From NCBI GenBank assembly GCA_964539115.1, contig CAZIHY010000006.1, positions 1-40,755 on the forward strand: a stretch of DNA of 40,755 nucleotides. Reading direction: 5' to 3'. Under the pieces are notes generated by a model. That model was not told the DNA's origin and searched no databases. It was given only the letters and a program-made list of their open reading frames with translations. Source of the stretch: CAKSXP01 sp964539115 (GTDB lineage Bacteria > Bacillota > Clostridia > Oscillospirales > Oscillospiraceae). Below, piece by piece: positions 1 through 8,452 of the stretch (within the stretch, counting starts at the first letter, position 1; each line of letters begins with the position of its first letter). The translations under genes and the position numbers were made by a program.

Positions 1-753
1 GGTGTCGAGTTTTTCAAAGCTCAGCATCTCAAAGCCCGGGTACTCTATCGTCAGCGTAAACTCATCCTCGGGCAAATCGCGGAACCAGAAATCGCCATAA
101 CTGTCGGTCTCCGTTTTGTACTCCTTCCCCGCTCCGCGCAGGGTACAGACAGCTCCGATCACGACTTCCTTCTCAATAGGGTCATAAACGGTAGCCCCTA
201 TAAACCGGCCCGGAATGTTGATATAGTAGAGCCTTCCGCCCAGCGCGCCGTCAACGGCGGGCACCGCGTTTTCCGGCAGCTCGCTATCATCAATGAGGCG
301 CATGGCGTCAGTCGGACAAGCCTCTACACATCGGGGCAGCCTGTGCCCATTGTCCAGCAGATGGGCGCACCCTGTACATTTCTGGGCAATGCTTTCCTTC
401 TCGTTGAAGTAGATCGCCCCCAGTGGGCAGGCATCGACACATTTACCGCAGCCTGTACACTTATCGGGGGATATCAGCACAAGTCCGTCCTCCCGGCGCT
501 CTATCGCGCCTGCCGCACAAGCGTCCATACACGGGGCGTCGGCGCAGTGGGCACACATGCGGGATATATAATGTATCTTTACCTTCGGAATAGTTCCGCG
601 CACATTCTCCTGGACCTTGCACCAGAACTGACCGGTCATCGGCTGCGCGGCGGCATAGGGCCGCCAGTCGTTGCCGCAATGCTCATCCTTGCAGGAGATC
701 TGACAGTTCATGCAGCCTGAACAATGGGAAATATCTATCAAAATCACATTCAT
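1..753 (-). CDS. Fe-S subunit of transhydroxylase/dehydroxylase-type molybdoenzyme (partial, C-terminus off window)
   Basis: Electron-transfer subunit partnering the molybdopterin protein encoded just upstream. The 251 visible codons begin at an ATG that overlaps the TGA of the large-subunit gene by 3 nt (ATGA), so translation is coupled. Four cysteine motifs are complete: C11/14/17/21, C67/70/75/79, C99/102/105/109 and C126/129/142/146, which predicts four [4Fe-4S] clusters as in ordinary DMSO-reductase-family Fe-S subunits. From about residue 185 a Cna-B/carboxypeptidase-regulatory-like beta domain starts (GATVYDP, then a DFWFRDLP stretch) and runs off the window. That extra domain is a hallmark of the small subunit of pyrogallol-phloroglucinol transhydroxylase. 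There is no signal peptide, so it should be cytoplasmic. Its paralogue at 8453-9325 has lost one cluster. The family assignment is firm; the substrate is unknown. Confidence 0.9.
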   Translation of the reverse strand, partial: MNVILIDISHCSGCMNCQISCKDEHCGNDWRPYAAAQPMTGQFWCKVQENVRGTIPKVKIHYISRMCAHCADAPCMDACAAGAIERREDGLVLISPDKCTGCGKCVDACPLGAIYFNEKESIAQKCTGCAHLLDNGHRLPRCVEACPTDAMRLIDDSELPENAVPAVDGALGGRLYYINIPGRFIGATVYDPIEKEVVIGAVCTLRGAGKEYKTETDSYGDFWFRDLPEDEFTLTIEYPGFEMLSFEKLDT

Positions 754-3485
754 GCTTCTGCCTCCTCAAGCATCCATCCGGCAAGACACACTCCCGCATC
801 GGGATCGACGTGGCGTGCAAACGCCTCCGGATAATCGCGCATCCAGCCCGCCATCTCCTCATCCGTCACCTTTTCGACCTCGACAAGGAAACCGGAAACG
901 GCCATGCCGGTCGCGTTCTTGCTGGTGGGCTCTGTCGGCGTTATCGTGTTTATCGCGCCGCCGCGGTCAAGCCAGCCCGGTATTATCGGGTCAAGTCGGC
1001 TGCCGTGGTCAACATAACAGGTTTTCTCTATCAGACGCTCGGTCACATAGGCACCGCACAGGACGATGCCGCGTTCGTTATAGACCTTGACTATGTCGCC
1101 GTGCTTTATTCCGCGCTTTTTCGCCTCGGCGGGGTTCATCCAGCAGGGCTCATACTGATAGCCATCCTTGGCGCGGACCTTCATCGTCTCAAACTCGCGG
1201 TTCCAGATTATGTCGTCGCACTGGGCATGCATACGCCAGCGGCCGTGATTTGACATGCACAGGAGAGGATATTTCTTTGCGCGTTCGGAGCTCAGGCGCT
1301 CGTCGTGGCTCTCCCCTTTCTCTATCCAGTGCGGCACCGGCGGGCGCTCCGGGTCGTTGGGCGTATACTCCGCAATCTGCGTTGAATAGTACTCGAGCTT
1401 TCCTGTTGGAGTAGAGAGAGGGTTATTCTCCGGATCCTGCCAGAAATTGTACAGGCCAGCGGGCAGCTTTTTTACCTCTTCCGGGTCTTTGCAGGGCACG
1501 ACGAAGATCTTCTTTTCCTTGAACTCCTCCCACGTCATGTAATCCTCACAGCCGGTCGCCTTGTAGAAGAAGCGCACGCGCTCCTTCTCACTGAGGTTTC
1601 CGGTATACGCCGCGTAATACTCGGGGCCGAGCTTTTCCGCAACTCTGGCGCATACGTCAAAGTCGCTGACGCTCTCGCCGACAGGCGGGCAGCAGGGCTC
1701 CTCGAGATAAATAGATGTATAGACGCCCGAGGACAGGTCGTTTCCAAGGTCGTTCATCTCGTGCTTTGTAACAACGGGAAAGATTATATCCGCAAAGTAG
1801 CAGTCGTTCTCAAGCCACGGATGCTGCGCGACGATCGTTTCGATCGACGGATCCTGAAACGCCCTGATGGACATGTTGCCGTCGTTCCAGCAGGTCGTCT
1901 GGCACGGAGCGTCCGTCCAGATCATATGTACGCGGCTCAGTCCCGGGCGCGGATACTGCATCTGCTTAAACTGATACTGCTGAGTCGGATAGCGGTAGTT
2001 GTCTCCGACCGGCTGCTGGCTCGAGGAAAAGCACTGAAGTCCGCGCCATTCCGCGTGCCCCTCGAGTATTGCCTTGTGGATATGGCAGCGCGGGATAAAC
2101 TGCAGCGGCGCTGGCAGCTGTTTGAACAGATCTATAAGCTCAGGCGCGCGCTGCTTCTGCGCGTCGTTGAGCTGGAAGCGTCCTGCAATATTTATATGCG
2201 GCTCGACGTCGCCGTCGACAGGCCGAAGCGCATCGGCTATAGCGGTTATTTTCGGCACGAACTGCCCCTGATACGGAACGGGATAGTCCTTGTTCCAGAG
2301 GTTCCACTCTATCATCTTTGCCTGGTGCACGCCCGGCCTTCCCAGGCCCTGCATACCAAGCAGCATGACCTCCAACCGCGCAGGCTCCGAGGAATAAGGG
2401 CCGCGGATGTAGCAGCCGCCGTTGCCGTGGATGATGCTCGTTGCCTTTTTCGCCCAGTCGCGCGCCAGCGCTTTTATCGTCCATTCCTTAACGCCGCATT
2501 TCTCGCTGGCCCATTCCGGGGTCTTCGGAACTCCGTCCTCTTCCCCCATGACATACTCAACGAACTTGTCAAAACCATAGGCATGCTTATCTATGTATTC
2601 CTTATCATAGGTACCCTCGGTCAGCCAGATATAGGCTATCGCCAGCTGCAGCGCAACGTCTGTATTCGGCAATATGGGTATCCACTTGTCCGCGTGGACG
2701 GCGGCGCCGTAATTTAGATCAGGGCAGACGTAAACGCTTTTGAGGCCCAGTTCTGTCAGCCAATAGCACAGGCGGCTGGGCATGTGGCTGACGACGCCTA
2801 GCGGCGTAGTCTCCGGATCGCAGCCCCAGAAAAGCAGCAGCTCAGAATTCTGCGCAATATCGGGGTAAAGGTTCGTCTGCGGCGCCATCTCACCGACAGG
2901 CTCGCAGCCCCAGACGTATTTCGCGCCCCAGAACCAGCCCTCCCAGGAGTCCATGTTTCTCATCTGGAGGGTATATCCTCCCATAAGAGACAACAAACGG
3001 TTGGGACAGCCGTGGCTCGGCGCGACATTTTTTCCCTCGCCGTGCATATCCGCTTCACAAAGAACGGCCTCGGGCCCATATGTCGCCTTCATGCGCCTCA
3101 ACTCGTCGGCAACGATCTGCGTCGCCTCATCCCACGAGATGCGGACATATTTGCTCTTGCCGCGGTTCTGGGGATTTCGCTCACCATTGGGGTCCCAGTC
3201 CACACGCTTGAGAGGATACATGACCCGGTTCGGGGAATAAACGCGGCTCTTGTAGCCGAGGCCGAAGGGAGTTATCGTTACCCGGTTCGGCGGTGAAAAG
3301 GTCTTGCCCCTCGCCTCTATCTTCCAAGGGTTATGAGTTTCCTTCAGCGATTCGTCATATGTATACGGGCGGATTCGGATCATCCTGTCGTCCTTACTGT
3401 CAACAAGGCAGGGTCCGCCGCTCTCCGGCCCCATAAGGCTGAAGCTTATTATATTCTGCTTGTCAGGGGTAAACTTGCTGCTCAT
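750..3485 (-). CDS. Molybdopterin oxidoreductase large subunit, transhydroxylase/catechol-dehydroxylase-like
   Basis: Mo-bis-MGD catalytic subunit of 911 aa, close to the 875 aa of Pelobacter acidigallici transhydroxylase. The ATG at 3485 is chosen because GGAGG lies just upstream; an upstream in-frame extension has no such site. The protein lacks both a Tat signal and the N-terminal Fe-S cysteine motif, as in transhydroxylase. D179-S180-W181 matches the Asp174-Ser175-Trp176 motif of the known enzyme, where Ser175 is the Mo ligand. His148 lies 32 residues before the Ser, against 31 in the known enzyme. The C-terminal part (about 770-880) is a molydopterin-dinucleotide-binding domain with a GDIVKVYNERG stretch. 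It forms a two-gene operon with the Fe-S subunit and is divergent from the second enzyme's operon. With a four-cluster partner it may be a true redox enzyme such as a reductive dehydroxylase rather than a transhydroxylase; that is inference. Confidence 0.9.
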   Translation of the reverse strand: MSSKFTPDKQNIISFSLMGPESGGPCLVDSKDDRMIRIRPYTYDESLKETHNPWKIEARGKTFSPPNRVTITPFGLGYKSRVYSPNRVMYPLKRVDWDPNGERNPQNRGKSKYVRISWDEATQIVADELRRMKATYGPEAVLCEADMHGEGKNVAPSHGCPNRLLSLMGGYTLQMRNMDSWEGWFWGAKYVWGCEPVGEMAPQTNLYPDIAQNSELLLFWGCDPETTPLGVVSHMPSRLCYWLTELGLKSVYVCPDLNYGAAVHADKWIPILPNTDVALQLAIAYIWLTEGTYDKEYIDKHAYGFDKFVEYVMGEEDGVPKTPEWASEKCGVKEWTIKALARDWAKKATSIIHGNGGCYIRGPYSSEPARLEVMLLGMQGLGRPGVHQAKMIEWNLWNKDYPVPYQGQFVPKITAIADALRPVDGDVEPHINIAGRFQLNDAQKQRAPELIDLFKQLPAPLQFIPRCHIHKAILEGHAEWRGLQCFSSSQQPVGDNYRYPTQQYQFKQMQYPRPGLSRVHMIWTDAPCQTTCWNDGNMSIRAFQDPSIETIVAQHPWLENDCYFADIIFPVVTKHEMNDLGNDLSSGVYTSIYLEEPCCPPVGESVSDFDVCARVAEKLGPEYYAAYTGNLSEKERVRFFYKATGCEDYMTWEEFKEKKIFVVPCKDPEEVKKLPAGLYNFWQDPENNPLSTPTGKLEYYSTQIAEYTPNDPERPPVPHWIEKGESHDERLSSERAKKYPLLCMSNHGRWRMHAQCDDIIWNREFETMKVRAKDGYQYEPCWMNPAEAKKRGIKHGDIVKVYNERGIVLCGAYVTERLIEKTCYVDHGSRLDPIIPGWLDRGGAINTITPTEPTSKNATGMAVSGFLVEVEKVTDEEMAGWMRDYPEAFARHVDPDAGVCLAGWMLEEAEA

Positions 3486-3555
3486 ATTTTCCTCCAAAAA
3501 AAGCTGGACATAAATTATATACACTGATAGAATAATTTTATCTTTTGATAACGTC

Positions 3556-3584
3556 ATCATATAACATATACATAAAAAAAGCAA
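3556..3584 (-). promoter_or_regulatory. Promoter for the left molybdoenzyme operon
   Basis: Read on the minus strand: -35 TTGCTT (3584-3579), a 17-nt spacer, and -10 TATGAT (3561-3556). It lies about 70 nt upstream of the ATG at 3485 in the AT-rich divergent intergenic region. Confidence 0.55.
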
Positions 3585-3639
3585 CTGTTTTTACTTAATT
3601 GACAGAATGTTCAAAAATACATAGGGTGATAAAAAAATC

Positions 3640-3670
3640 TTGACATTGGAATTGTTCCAAGGTGTAGGCT
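3640..3670 (+). promoter_or_regulatory. Likely promoter for the right molybdoenzyme operon
   Basis: A consensus -35 TTGACA lies at 3640-3645, but the best -10 candidates at 17-19 nt (TGTAGG at 3663, TAGGCT at 3665) are poor. A weak -10 with an operator in the spacer would fit an activator- or repressor-controlled promoter. The start codon is at 3713. Confidence 0.4.
3646..3660. repeat. Perfect 15-bp palindrome, probable operator
   Basis: TTGGAA-TTG-TTCCAA is a perfect 6+3+6 inverted repeat directly after the TTGACA -35 box, inside the promoter spacer. Its position is that of a transcription-factor site. The binding protein is unknown; the LysR protein at 13654 is one candidate. Confidence 0.45.
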
Positions 3671-3712
3671 TATTGTAAGTATGATGGGATTTTTCCGGAA
3701 AGGAGGCCGCAT

Positions 3713-4141
3713 GTGAATTCTAAGGAAAGACAGCGTGAGGAAAAGGTCCGGCTCGAACCGGCGAAAAAAGACGGCGAGGAGCTCCTCAAGATCATTGAGG
3801 GCGGCGACATGGCCGCGATACTTTCAAAAGCTGAAGTGATGTATGTATATTTCAACAGAGATTATCGCTGTTACATCCATCCGCTGGGTGCCGAGGAGGG
3901 CAGATGCCACGCGTTCGAAAAGAACACTCAGAACAGGGCGATCATCAAAAATCTTGCAGAACTTTCCGACCAGATATTCCGTGTGGTCTACCAAAAGAGC
4001 ATGGACCCTATTGGAGTCATGGTCGCTGCAGAGAACGGAATTATCGCCTATCTCGACGCCACAGGCCAGCTCCCTGCCGAGGATGTGGATTTCATGAGTT
4101 GGCAGGATGTTCCCGACGACAGTGAAAATGGAGGAGGATAA
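3713..4141 (+). CDS. Unknown 142-aa protein, first gene of molybdoenzyme operon
   Basis: I do not recognise this protein. The start is GTG at 3713, six bases after an AAAGGAGG site; the ATG two bases earlier is followed at once by a stop. The product is soluble and acidic with a charged N-terminus (Lys/Glu/Arg-rich up to about residue 25). A compact alpha/beta-looking core follows (MYVYFNRDYRCYIHPLG, residues 43-59, later IGVMVAAENGIIAYLDATG). The C-terminus is acidic and Gly-rich. There is no signal peptide or membrane segment. Its stop lies 4 nt before the next gene's proposed TTG start and its 3' end carries that gene's ribosome binding site. Position at the head of the operon suggests a sensing, maturation or accessory role for the Mo enzyme; no motif proves it. 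Confidence 0.75.
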   Translation: MNSKERQREEKVRLEPAKKDGEELLKIIEGGDMAAILSKAEVMYVYFNRDYRCYIHPLGAEEGRCHAFEKNTQNRAIIKNLAELSDQIFRVVYQKSMDPIGVMVAAENGIIAYLDATGQLPAEDVDFMSWQDVPDDSENGGG

Positions 4142-4145
4142 AGTT

Positions 4146-4343
4146 TTGAAAACCTATAAGTTCGTTTGCAGAAGCACCAGGCGCGGCTTTACCGAGTGGG
4201 CCAGCGTCTGCGAGGACGGCACTGAAGTACGGCGTATAGACAGGAACGTGCAGTTGGAAACCGTCCGCGAGTTTCGTGAGCGTGTGGGCGCACAGCTCGA
4301 GGCTGAAGGATATCAGCCTGAGGAGCACCAGTACACGCTTTGA
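4146..4343 (+). CDS. Unknown 65-aa protein
   Basis: Small basic/acidic mixed protein beginning MKTYKFVCRS. I place the start at TTG 4146 because GAGGAGG (4131-4137) lies 8 nt upstream; the in-frame ATG at 4128 overlaps that site and an earlier ATG at 4107 is deep inside the previous gene. The N-terminal half is strand-like (KTYKFVC, ASVCEDGTEV) and the C-terminal half helix-like (LETVREFRERVGAQLEAEGY). This beta-beta-alpha outline suits a small adaptor or a dodecin-like or ferredoxin-like fold, but I cannot assign a family. It ends 29 nt before the next start, in the same operon. Confidence 0.6.
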   Translation: MKTYKFVCRSTRRGFTEWASVCEDGTEVRRIDRNVQLETVREFRERVGAQLEAEGYQPEEHQYTL

Positions 4344-4372
4344 TCCAAGATGAAAAGAGGTGTACATACAAA

Positions 4373-4837
4373 ATGATTTATATTTCCGTTTTGATCCAGC
4401 ACCACGCGGGTCCAACGGGCGACGTCCTCATTTGCAAAAACAGTGACGGCGTATGGGAATTCCCCAACGGAATAGCCCGTACAAACGAAACTGACGAGGA
4501 TGCGGCATCCCGAATCTCATGGGAGCAGCTGGGTATGAAGATCACTGTCGGCAAGCTCGCGATGATCGGGCACAAGCGGCCGCAGGACGGCACGACTGAG
4601 CACATCTACTGCGGAAACATCACGCACAATACCAACACAAAATGCGACTACCACAGCTACTATGAAGCTGTCAACACCTGGCAGACCGAGCCCTCCGCAG
4701 GCAAATATACAGAGTATAAGTGGGTCCACCCCTCTGAGCTGGGACAGTACGTTTTCGCCGGAGACGACGAAAACTTTATGGCGAAATATGATCCCTGGAT
4801 AAACGCAAGGGAGATCCCCGACCGCAGAATGTATTAA
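4373..4837 (+). CDS. Nudix-fold protein with degenerate Nudix box
   Basis: 154-aa protein with a recognisable Nudix architecture: N-terminal strand (MIYISVLIQH), a GVWEFPNG turn, then a helix with the spacing of the Nudix box. The canonical pattern is G-x5-E-x7-R-E-U-x-E-E-x-G-U. Here G33, E39, R47, E51 and G54 are kept, but the Glu after Arg is Ile48 and the second Glu of the EE pair is Gln52. Two of the metal-binding glutamates are therefore missing, so nucleoside-diphosphate hydrolysis is doubtful and a binding role is possible. The C-terminal WVHPSEL segment is typical of MutT-like members. The ATG at 4373 is preferred over an in-frame TTG at 4340. It is co-transcribed with its neighbours. 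Confidence 0.7.
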   Translation: MIYISVLIQHHAGPTGDVLICKNSDGVWEFPNGIARTNETDEDAASRISWEQLGMKITVGKLAMIGHKRPQDGTTEHIYCGNITHNTNTKCDYHSYYEAVNTWQTEPSAGKYTEYKWVHPSELGQYVFAGDDENFMAKYDPWINAREIPDRRMY

Positions 4838-4850
4838 GGAGTCAGCCGGA

Positions 4851-5150
4851 ATGAAAAAATTTTTTTATGAAGCCGCTAAAACACAATGGGAAAAGCCAAC
4901 CGAACCTAAATATCTCTTCTGTACAACGGCAAAAACGATAGTTTACGCCGAAAGTGAGGAGGAAGCCAGAGTCATGGCCGAGGAAAAACTCAGAGAAGAG
5001 TATTACGGAACGGGAATACTCCTGGGCAATGTCAAGCTTATGGACATTGAGAGTATGCCGGTCGACTGGAGCTACGGTTACGGCGACGAACGCAGATCCG
5101 GCAATACCGGAGACATCGGCGATCTGGTCGGCAATAACGTTATTCGATAA
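4851..5150 (+). CDS. Unknown 99-aa protein
   Basis: No family recognised. The start ATG follows AAGGAG by about 9 nt. The sequence opens MKKFFYEAAKTQWEKP, then has a strand-helix unit (TIVYAESEEEARVMAEEKLREE, residues about 29-50) like small alpha/beta proteins that read damage or ligands. It ends in a Gly/Asp/Asn-rich, probably disordered tail (GDERRSGNTGDIGDLVG). There is no signal peptide, membrane segment or cysteine pair. It sits 13 nt after the Nudix-like gene and 12 nt before the next gene, whose ribosome binding site overlaps its stop codon, so it is clearly part of the same operon. Confidence 0.7.
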   Translation: MKKFFYEAAKTQWEKPTEPKYLFCTTAKTIVYAESEEEARVMAEEKLREEYYGTGILLGNVKLMDIESMPVDWSYGYGDERRSGNTGDIGDLVGNNVIR

Positions 5151-5162
5151 GGAGGAAGAAAC

Positions 5163-5684
5163 GTGGATTTGGTAAAGAAATATTCGCTGCATCTTCCCGA
5201 CGGCTATGTCACCATGACAAAGGAAGAGTTGTTTGACCGTGTCAAGGGATTTTTGAAGGATCACCCCAGCGAGCATATCAACGCTTTTCGAATCTGGTAC
5301 GAGAATTTTGAGGGCTGCGGCATGCCCGGTACCGACGTTTATGAGTGCATTGTTGAGGCTATACGTTCCATGCCCGAGGACTGGAAGGATATCGGCCCGA
5401 TGCGTTGGGAGAGATATGGAGTTGTTGATCCCAGCTTCCTGAACCTCCACTATGCGGACGCCCGCAAAACCTTTGACGCCCCCGGTGGCCAGCAGGAACT
5501 GCTTTTGCACCAGTTTCATCTGGGCAAGCACTATCAGGGTCCGGATGGCCGTGTTTTCTGGATCCCTGTTATTGAAGACTTTGATATGCGCTGTTTTGAG
5601 CGTAAGGACGGCAAATATGTCGGCACTATGGTGGAGATAGATCCCCGTTCCGACTATGCCCGTCAAATGATAGAAGTACAGTAA
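5163..5684 (+). CDS. Unknown 173-aa protein upstream of the Mo catalytic subunit
   Basis: The start is GTG at 5163, seven nt after AAGGAGG. The protein is soluble and rich in aromatic residues, with helical segments (TKEELFDRVKGFLKDHP, residues 19-35) and a C-terminal half with strand-like pieces (VFWIPVIEDFDMRCFERKDGKYVG, about 131-154). There are several His and Cys (GCGMP near residue 53, LLLHQFHLGKHY near 113-124) but no classical metal motif. I do not recognise the family. The gene is 15 nt upstream of the Mo subunit gene, so a chaperone, cofactor-insertion or substrate-handling role is possible. That is inferred from position only. Confidence 0.75.
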   Translation: MDLVKKYSLHLPDGYVTMTKEELFDRVKGFLKDHPSEHINAFRIWYENFEGCGMPGTDVYECIVEAIRSMPEDWKDIGPMRWERYGVVDPSFLNLHYADARKTFDAPGGQQELLLHQFHLGKHYQGPDGRVFWIPVIEDFDMRCFERKDGKYVGTMVEIDPRSDYARQMIEVQ

Positions 5685-5699
5685 GGAGAGTAACGCGAT

Positions 5700-8450
5700 A
5701 TGGAAAAAGCAGCAATGCGTTCCGACAGCAAAAGAGAACGTATCACACACAGCGTGTGTGTCGGCGGTCCAATGACCCTGCATACCATCGACGGCGTTAT
5801 TCGCCGTGTCCGCCCCATCGTTCTGACCGACGACGACCCCGCCGGCTGGGTCATTAAGGCCCGCGGCAAGGAGTACACGCCCCAGCGTAAAACCACAATG
5901 TCCCTGCTGGGATACTGCGAGCGTGACAAGACTTATTCTTATGACCGTCTGAAATACCCGATGATCCGCGAGGACTTCGTTGAAACCCCCGACGGCAAAA
6001 ACCGCAACACAGAAAACCGCGGCAAATCCGGCTACCGCCGCGCATCCTGGGACGAGGCACTCAGCCTTGTCGCCCGCGAGATCAAGCGTCTGCAGAAGAC
6101 CTATGGCAAGGAGACCATCACGGCCTGCACCTCTTCCCATCATTCCTGGGGACTTGTTGGCTATAAAATCTCCCTGTTCAAGCGGTTCTTCTCCATGCTG
6201 GGCTACACCAGAGTCGCCGACAACCCGGACTCCTGGGAGGGCTTCCACTGGGGCACCCCCCACTCCTACGGCTACTATTGGCGTCTTGGCGGCCCTGAGC
6301 CCTATGATATGCTGGAGATGGCCATGCAGAACACCGAGACCATCGTCTGCTGGTCGACCGACCCGGACACCAGCCGCGGCGGCTACTCCGCTCAGGAATC
6401 CGCACTCTGGCGCTGGTGGATGAAGGAGATGGGCATCCAGTTCATCTACATAGACCCGTTCAATAACTATACCTCCGTCAAGCACGCTGACAAGTGGATC
6501 GGTCCGCGAATGGGCACCGACTCCGCCATTCTTGAGGCCATAGCTTATGTCTGGATCACCGAGGATCTCTATGACAAGGAATACGTCCGTCAGCATGGCC
6601 ACCGTTTCGAGGAATTCAAGAATCATATTCTCGGCCTCGGACCCGACGGCACCGCCAAGACTCCAAAGTGGGCCGAGGAACTTTCTCTCGTTCCCGCCAT
6701 GGATATCAAGGCGATAGCCCGACGCTGGGCAACTTCCGTAACGACCGGCGGCTCTGGCATGCGCGGCGGCTTCGGCGGCGCCTGCCGACACTCCAACGGC
6801 ACCGAGTATGCCCGCCTTATGACGCTGCTGTTTGCCATGCAGGGCATGGGCAAACCCGGTCGCGCCTTCTGGTCCCCAGCCTGCGGCGGCCCCATGAACT
6901 ACAATTTCTGGTTCGGCGGCTACTCCGACCCCCTGTCCTCCATAGCGGGCGCGCCCATCTGCGACAATGTCCCTGTAAACACCGTTGAGCAGGTGCTTTA
7001 CCGCCCGAATCTCCCTGATGCGATCCTGGACGGCCACTACGAGTGGTACGGCGAGGGCTTCTGCGGCGGCGGCGTCGACTTTGAATTCACCCGCCATGTG
7101 TATCCCATGCCCGGATACAACAAGGTGCATTGTTTCTGGCGCTATGGCGGCTCCTTCTTCGGCACCATGCTGGACACCAACAAATGGGCCAAGATGTACA
7201 AGAGTCCGGAGCTGGAATTCGTCATCAATCAGGACATATACATGACGCCTGAGACCCGTCATGCCGACGTCATCCTGCCCGCCTGCTCCAACCTCGAGCG
7301 CATCGACATCGGCGAGGTCGGCAACTCCGGCAACGGCGGTTACTGCTCACATTCTCAGACCGGCAACTCCTGGCAGGTAATTGTCTATCAGGACAAGGCC
7401 ATCGAACCCATGTGGGACTCCCGCTCCGACTTCTGGATCTTCTCCCAGGTCGCGGCTCGTCTCGGCTGGGGCGAAGAGTTCACTGAGGGCCGTACTGAGG
7501 AAGAATGGGCCAAACGCTTCTGGCAATTCAGTGACCTTCCCAAGCATATCAGCTGGGAGGACTTCAAGAAAAAGGGCTATTACATCCCGCCTGTCTCCTA
7601 TCATGAGGAAGACAAGGATCCAAAGACCGGCCTTTATGAGAACTGGGACCGCTATCCGGGCTTCCAGTGGTTTGCTGAGAACCGTCCCTGCGACACCATG
7701 AATCACAAGATCTTCCAGGAGGAGGGTCTGCTCGGCACCTTCTCCGGCAAATTTGAATTTGTCTCAGAGTCCCTCGCATATTGGGCGCCCGACGATGAGG
7801 CCCGCCGGCCGATCCCGCACTATCAGGATTCCTGGGAGGGCTTCAAGTCGCTGTCTGCGGATAAATATCCTTTCGGCCTTATCTCTCCGCATCCGCGCTT
7901 CGACTACCACACTCACTACCAGCAGCACGCCAAATGGCTGTGGGAGATCCCCAAAAACCGCGTTATCATCAACGGCAACCCGTATCTGGTCTGCCATATC
8001 AACCACAAGCTGGCCGAGGAGAGGGGGATCAAGGACGGCGACGTCGTCCGCATCTTCAATGACCGCGGCAGCTGCCTGATGGTCGCCCGCGTGACCTACC
8101 GTATCAACTATGAGACCATCCACGCTTATACCTCATCCGGTATATACAACCCGATCGAATACGGCGTATACAAGAGCTGGGACAAGGGCGGCAGCATCAA
8201 CGTGCTGACGCCGGGCCGCCTGATTGGTGACTATGTGCCCGCCATGGCGCCTTACAGCTGCAACATCGACATTGAGAAGTCTTATGCCGACCCGAACTAT
8301 GGTCAGGGATTTGAGCATATTCTCGACGCCGTCGACAAACAGCAGTATGAGACCGAGCGCCCCGTACGCACATCAATAGAAGCCGATATGCTCTTCGGTG
8401 AAAAAGAGCAGTGGCTATTCGAGCAGCTTAGGAAGAAGGAGGCCATCTGA
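5700..8450 (+). CDS. Molybdopterin oxidoreductase large subunit, pyrogallol-phloroglucinol transhydroxylase-like
   Basis: Catalytic subunit of 916 aa in the DMSO reductase family, with an AAGGAG site upstream. The N-terminus has no Tat signal and no Fe-S cysteine motif, which predicts a cytoplasmic enzyme without the proximal cluster. His147, Asp177, Ser178 and Trp179 lie at a constant offset of +3 from His144, Asp174, Ser175 (Mo ligand) and Trp176 of the P. acidigallici enzyme. That is strong support for this family; the known enzyme moves a hydroxyl between phenols with no net redox change. Tyr401 and Tyr408 are candidates for its Tyr404. The C-terminal MGD-binding domain (about 715-860) has the usual GDVVRIFNDRG stretch. 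The Fe-S partner follows after 2 nt. Catechol dehydroxylases of gut bacteria are related, so the exact reaction needs assay. Confidence 0.92.
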   Translation: MEKAAMRSDSKRERITHSVCVGGPMTLHTIDGVIRRVRPIVLTDDDPAGWVIKARGKEYTPQRKTTMSLLGYCERDKTYSYDRLKYPMIREDFVETPDGKNRNTENRGKSGYRRASWDEALSLVAREIKRLQKTYGKETITACTSSHHSWGLVGYKISLFKRFFSMLGYTRVADNPDSWEGFHWGTPHSYGYYWRLGGPEPYDMLEMAMQNTETIVCWSTDPDTSRGGYSAQESALWRWWMKEMGIQFIYIDPFNNYTSVKHADKWIGPRMGTDSAILEAIAYVWITEDLYDKEYVRQHGHRFEEFKNHILGLGPDGTAKTPKWAEELSLVPAMDIKAIARRWATSVTTGGSGMRGGFGGACRHSNGTEYARLMTLLFAMQGMGKPGRAFWSPACGGPMNYNFWFGGYSDPLSSIAGAPICDNVPVNTVEQVLYRPNLPDAILDGHYEWYGEGFCGGGVDFEFTRHVYPMPGYNKVHCFWRYGGSFFGTMLDTNKWAKMYKSPELEFVINQDIYMTPETRHADVILPACSNLERIDIGEVGNSGNGGYCSHSQTGNSWQVIVYQDKAIEPMWDSRSDFWIFSQVAARLGWGEEFTEGRTEEEWAKRFWQFSDLPKHISWEDFKKKGYYIPPVSYHEEDKDPKTGLYENWDRYPGFQWFAENRPCDTMNHKIFQEEGLLGTFSGKFEFVSESLAYWAPDDEARRPIPHYQDSWEGFKSLSADKYPFGLISPHPRFDYHTHYQQHAKWLWEIPKNRVIINGNPYLVCHINHKLAEERGIKDGDVVRIFNDRGSCLMVARVTYRINYETIHAYTSSGIYNPIEYGVYKSWDKGGSINVLTPGRLIGDYVPAMAPYSCNIDIEKSYADPNYGQGFEHILDAVDKQQYETERPVRTSIEADMLFGEKEQWLFEQLRKKEAI

Positions 8451-8452
8451 TA

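Noticed and set aside
4842..7262. Very long open frame (about 800 codons) on the minus strand opposite the unknown genes and the Mo subunit
   Set aside because: It is antisense to five genes with clear ribosome binding sites and to a well-recognised molybdoenzyme. Its translation is low-complexity Ala/Val/Gly-rich, as expected from the codon bias of the real strand.
5700..8450. Selenocysteine or an N-terminal Fe-S motif in the Mo subunits
   Set aside because: No in-frame TGA in either gene; the Mo-ligand position is Ser, and the N-terminal cysteine motif of formate dehydrogenase or nitrate reductase types is absent.
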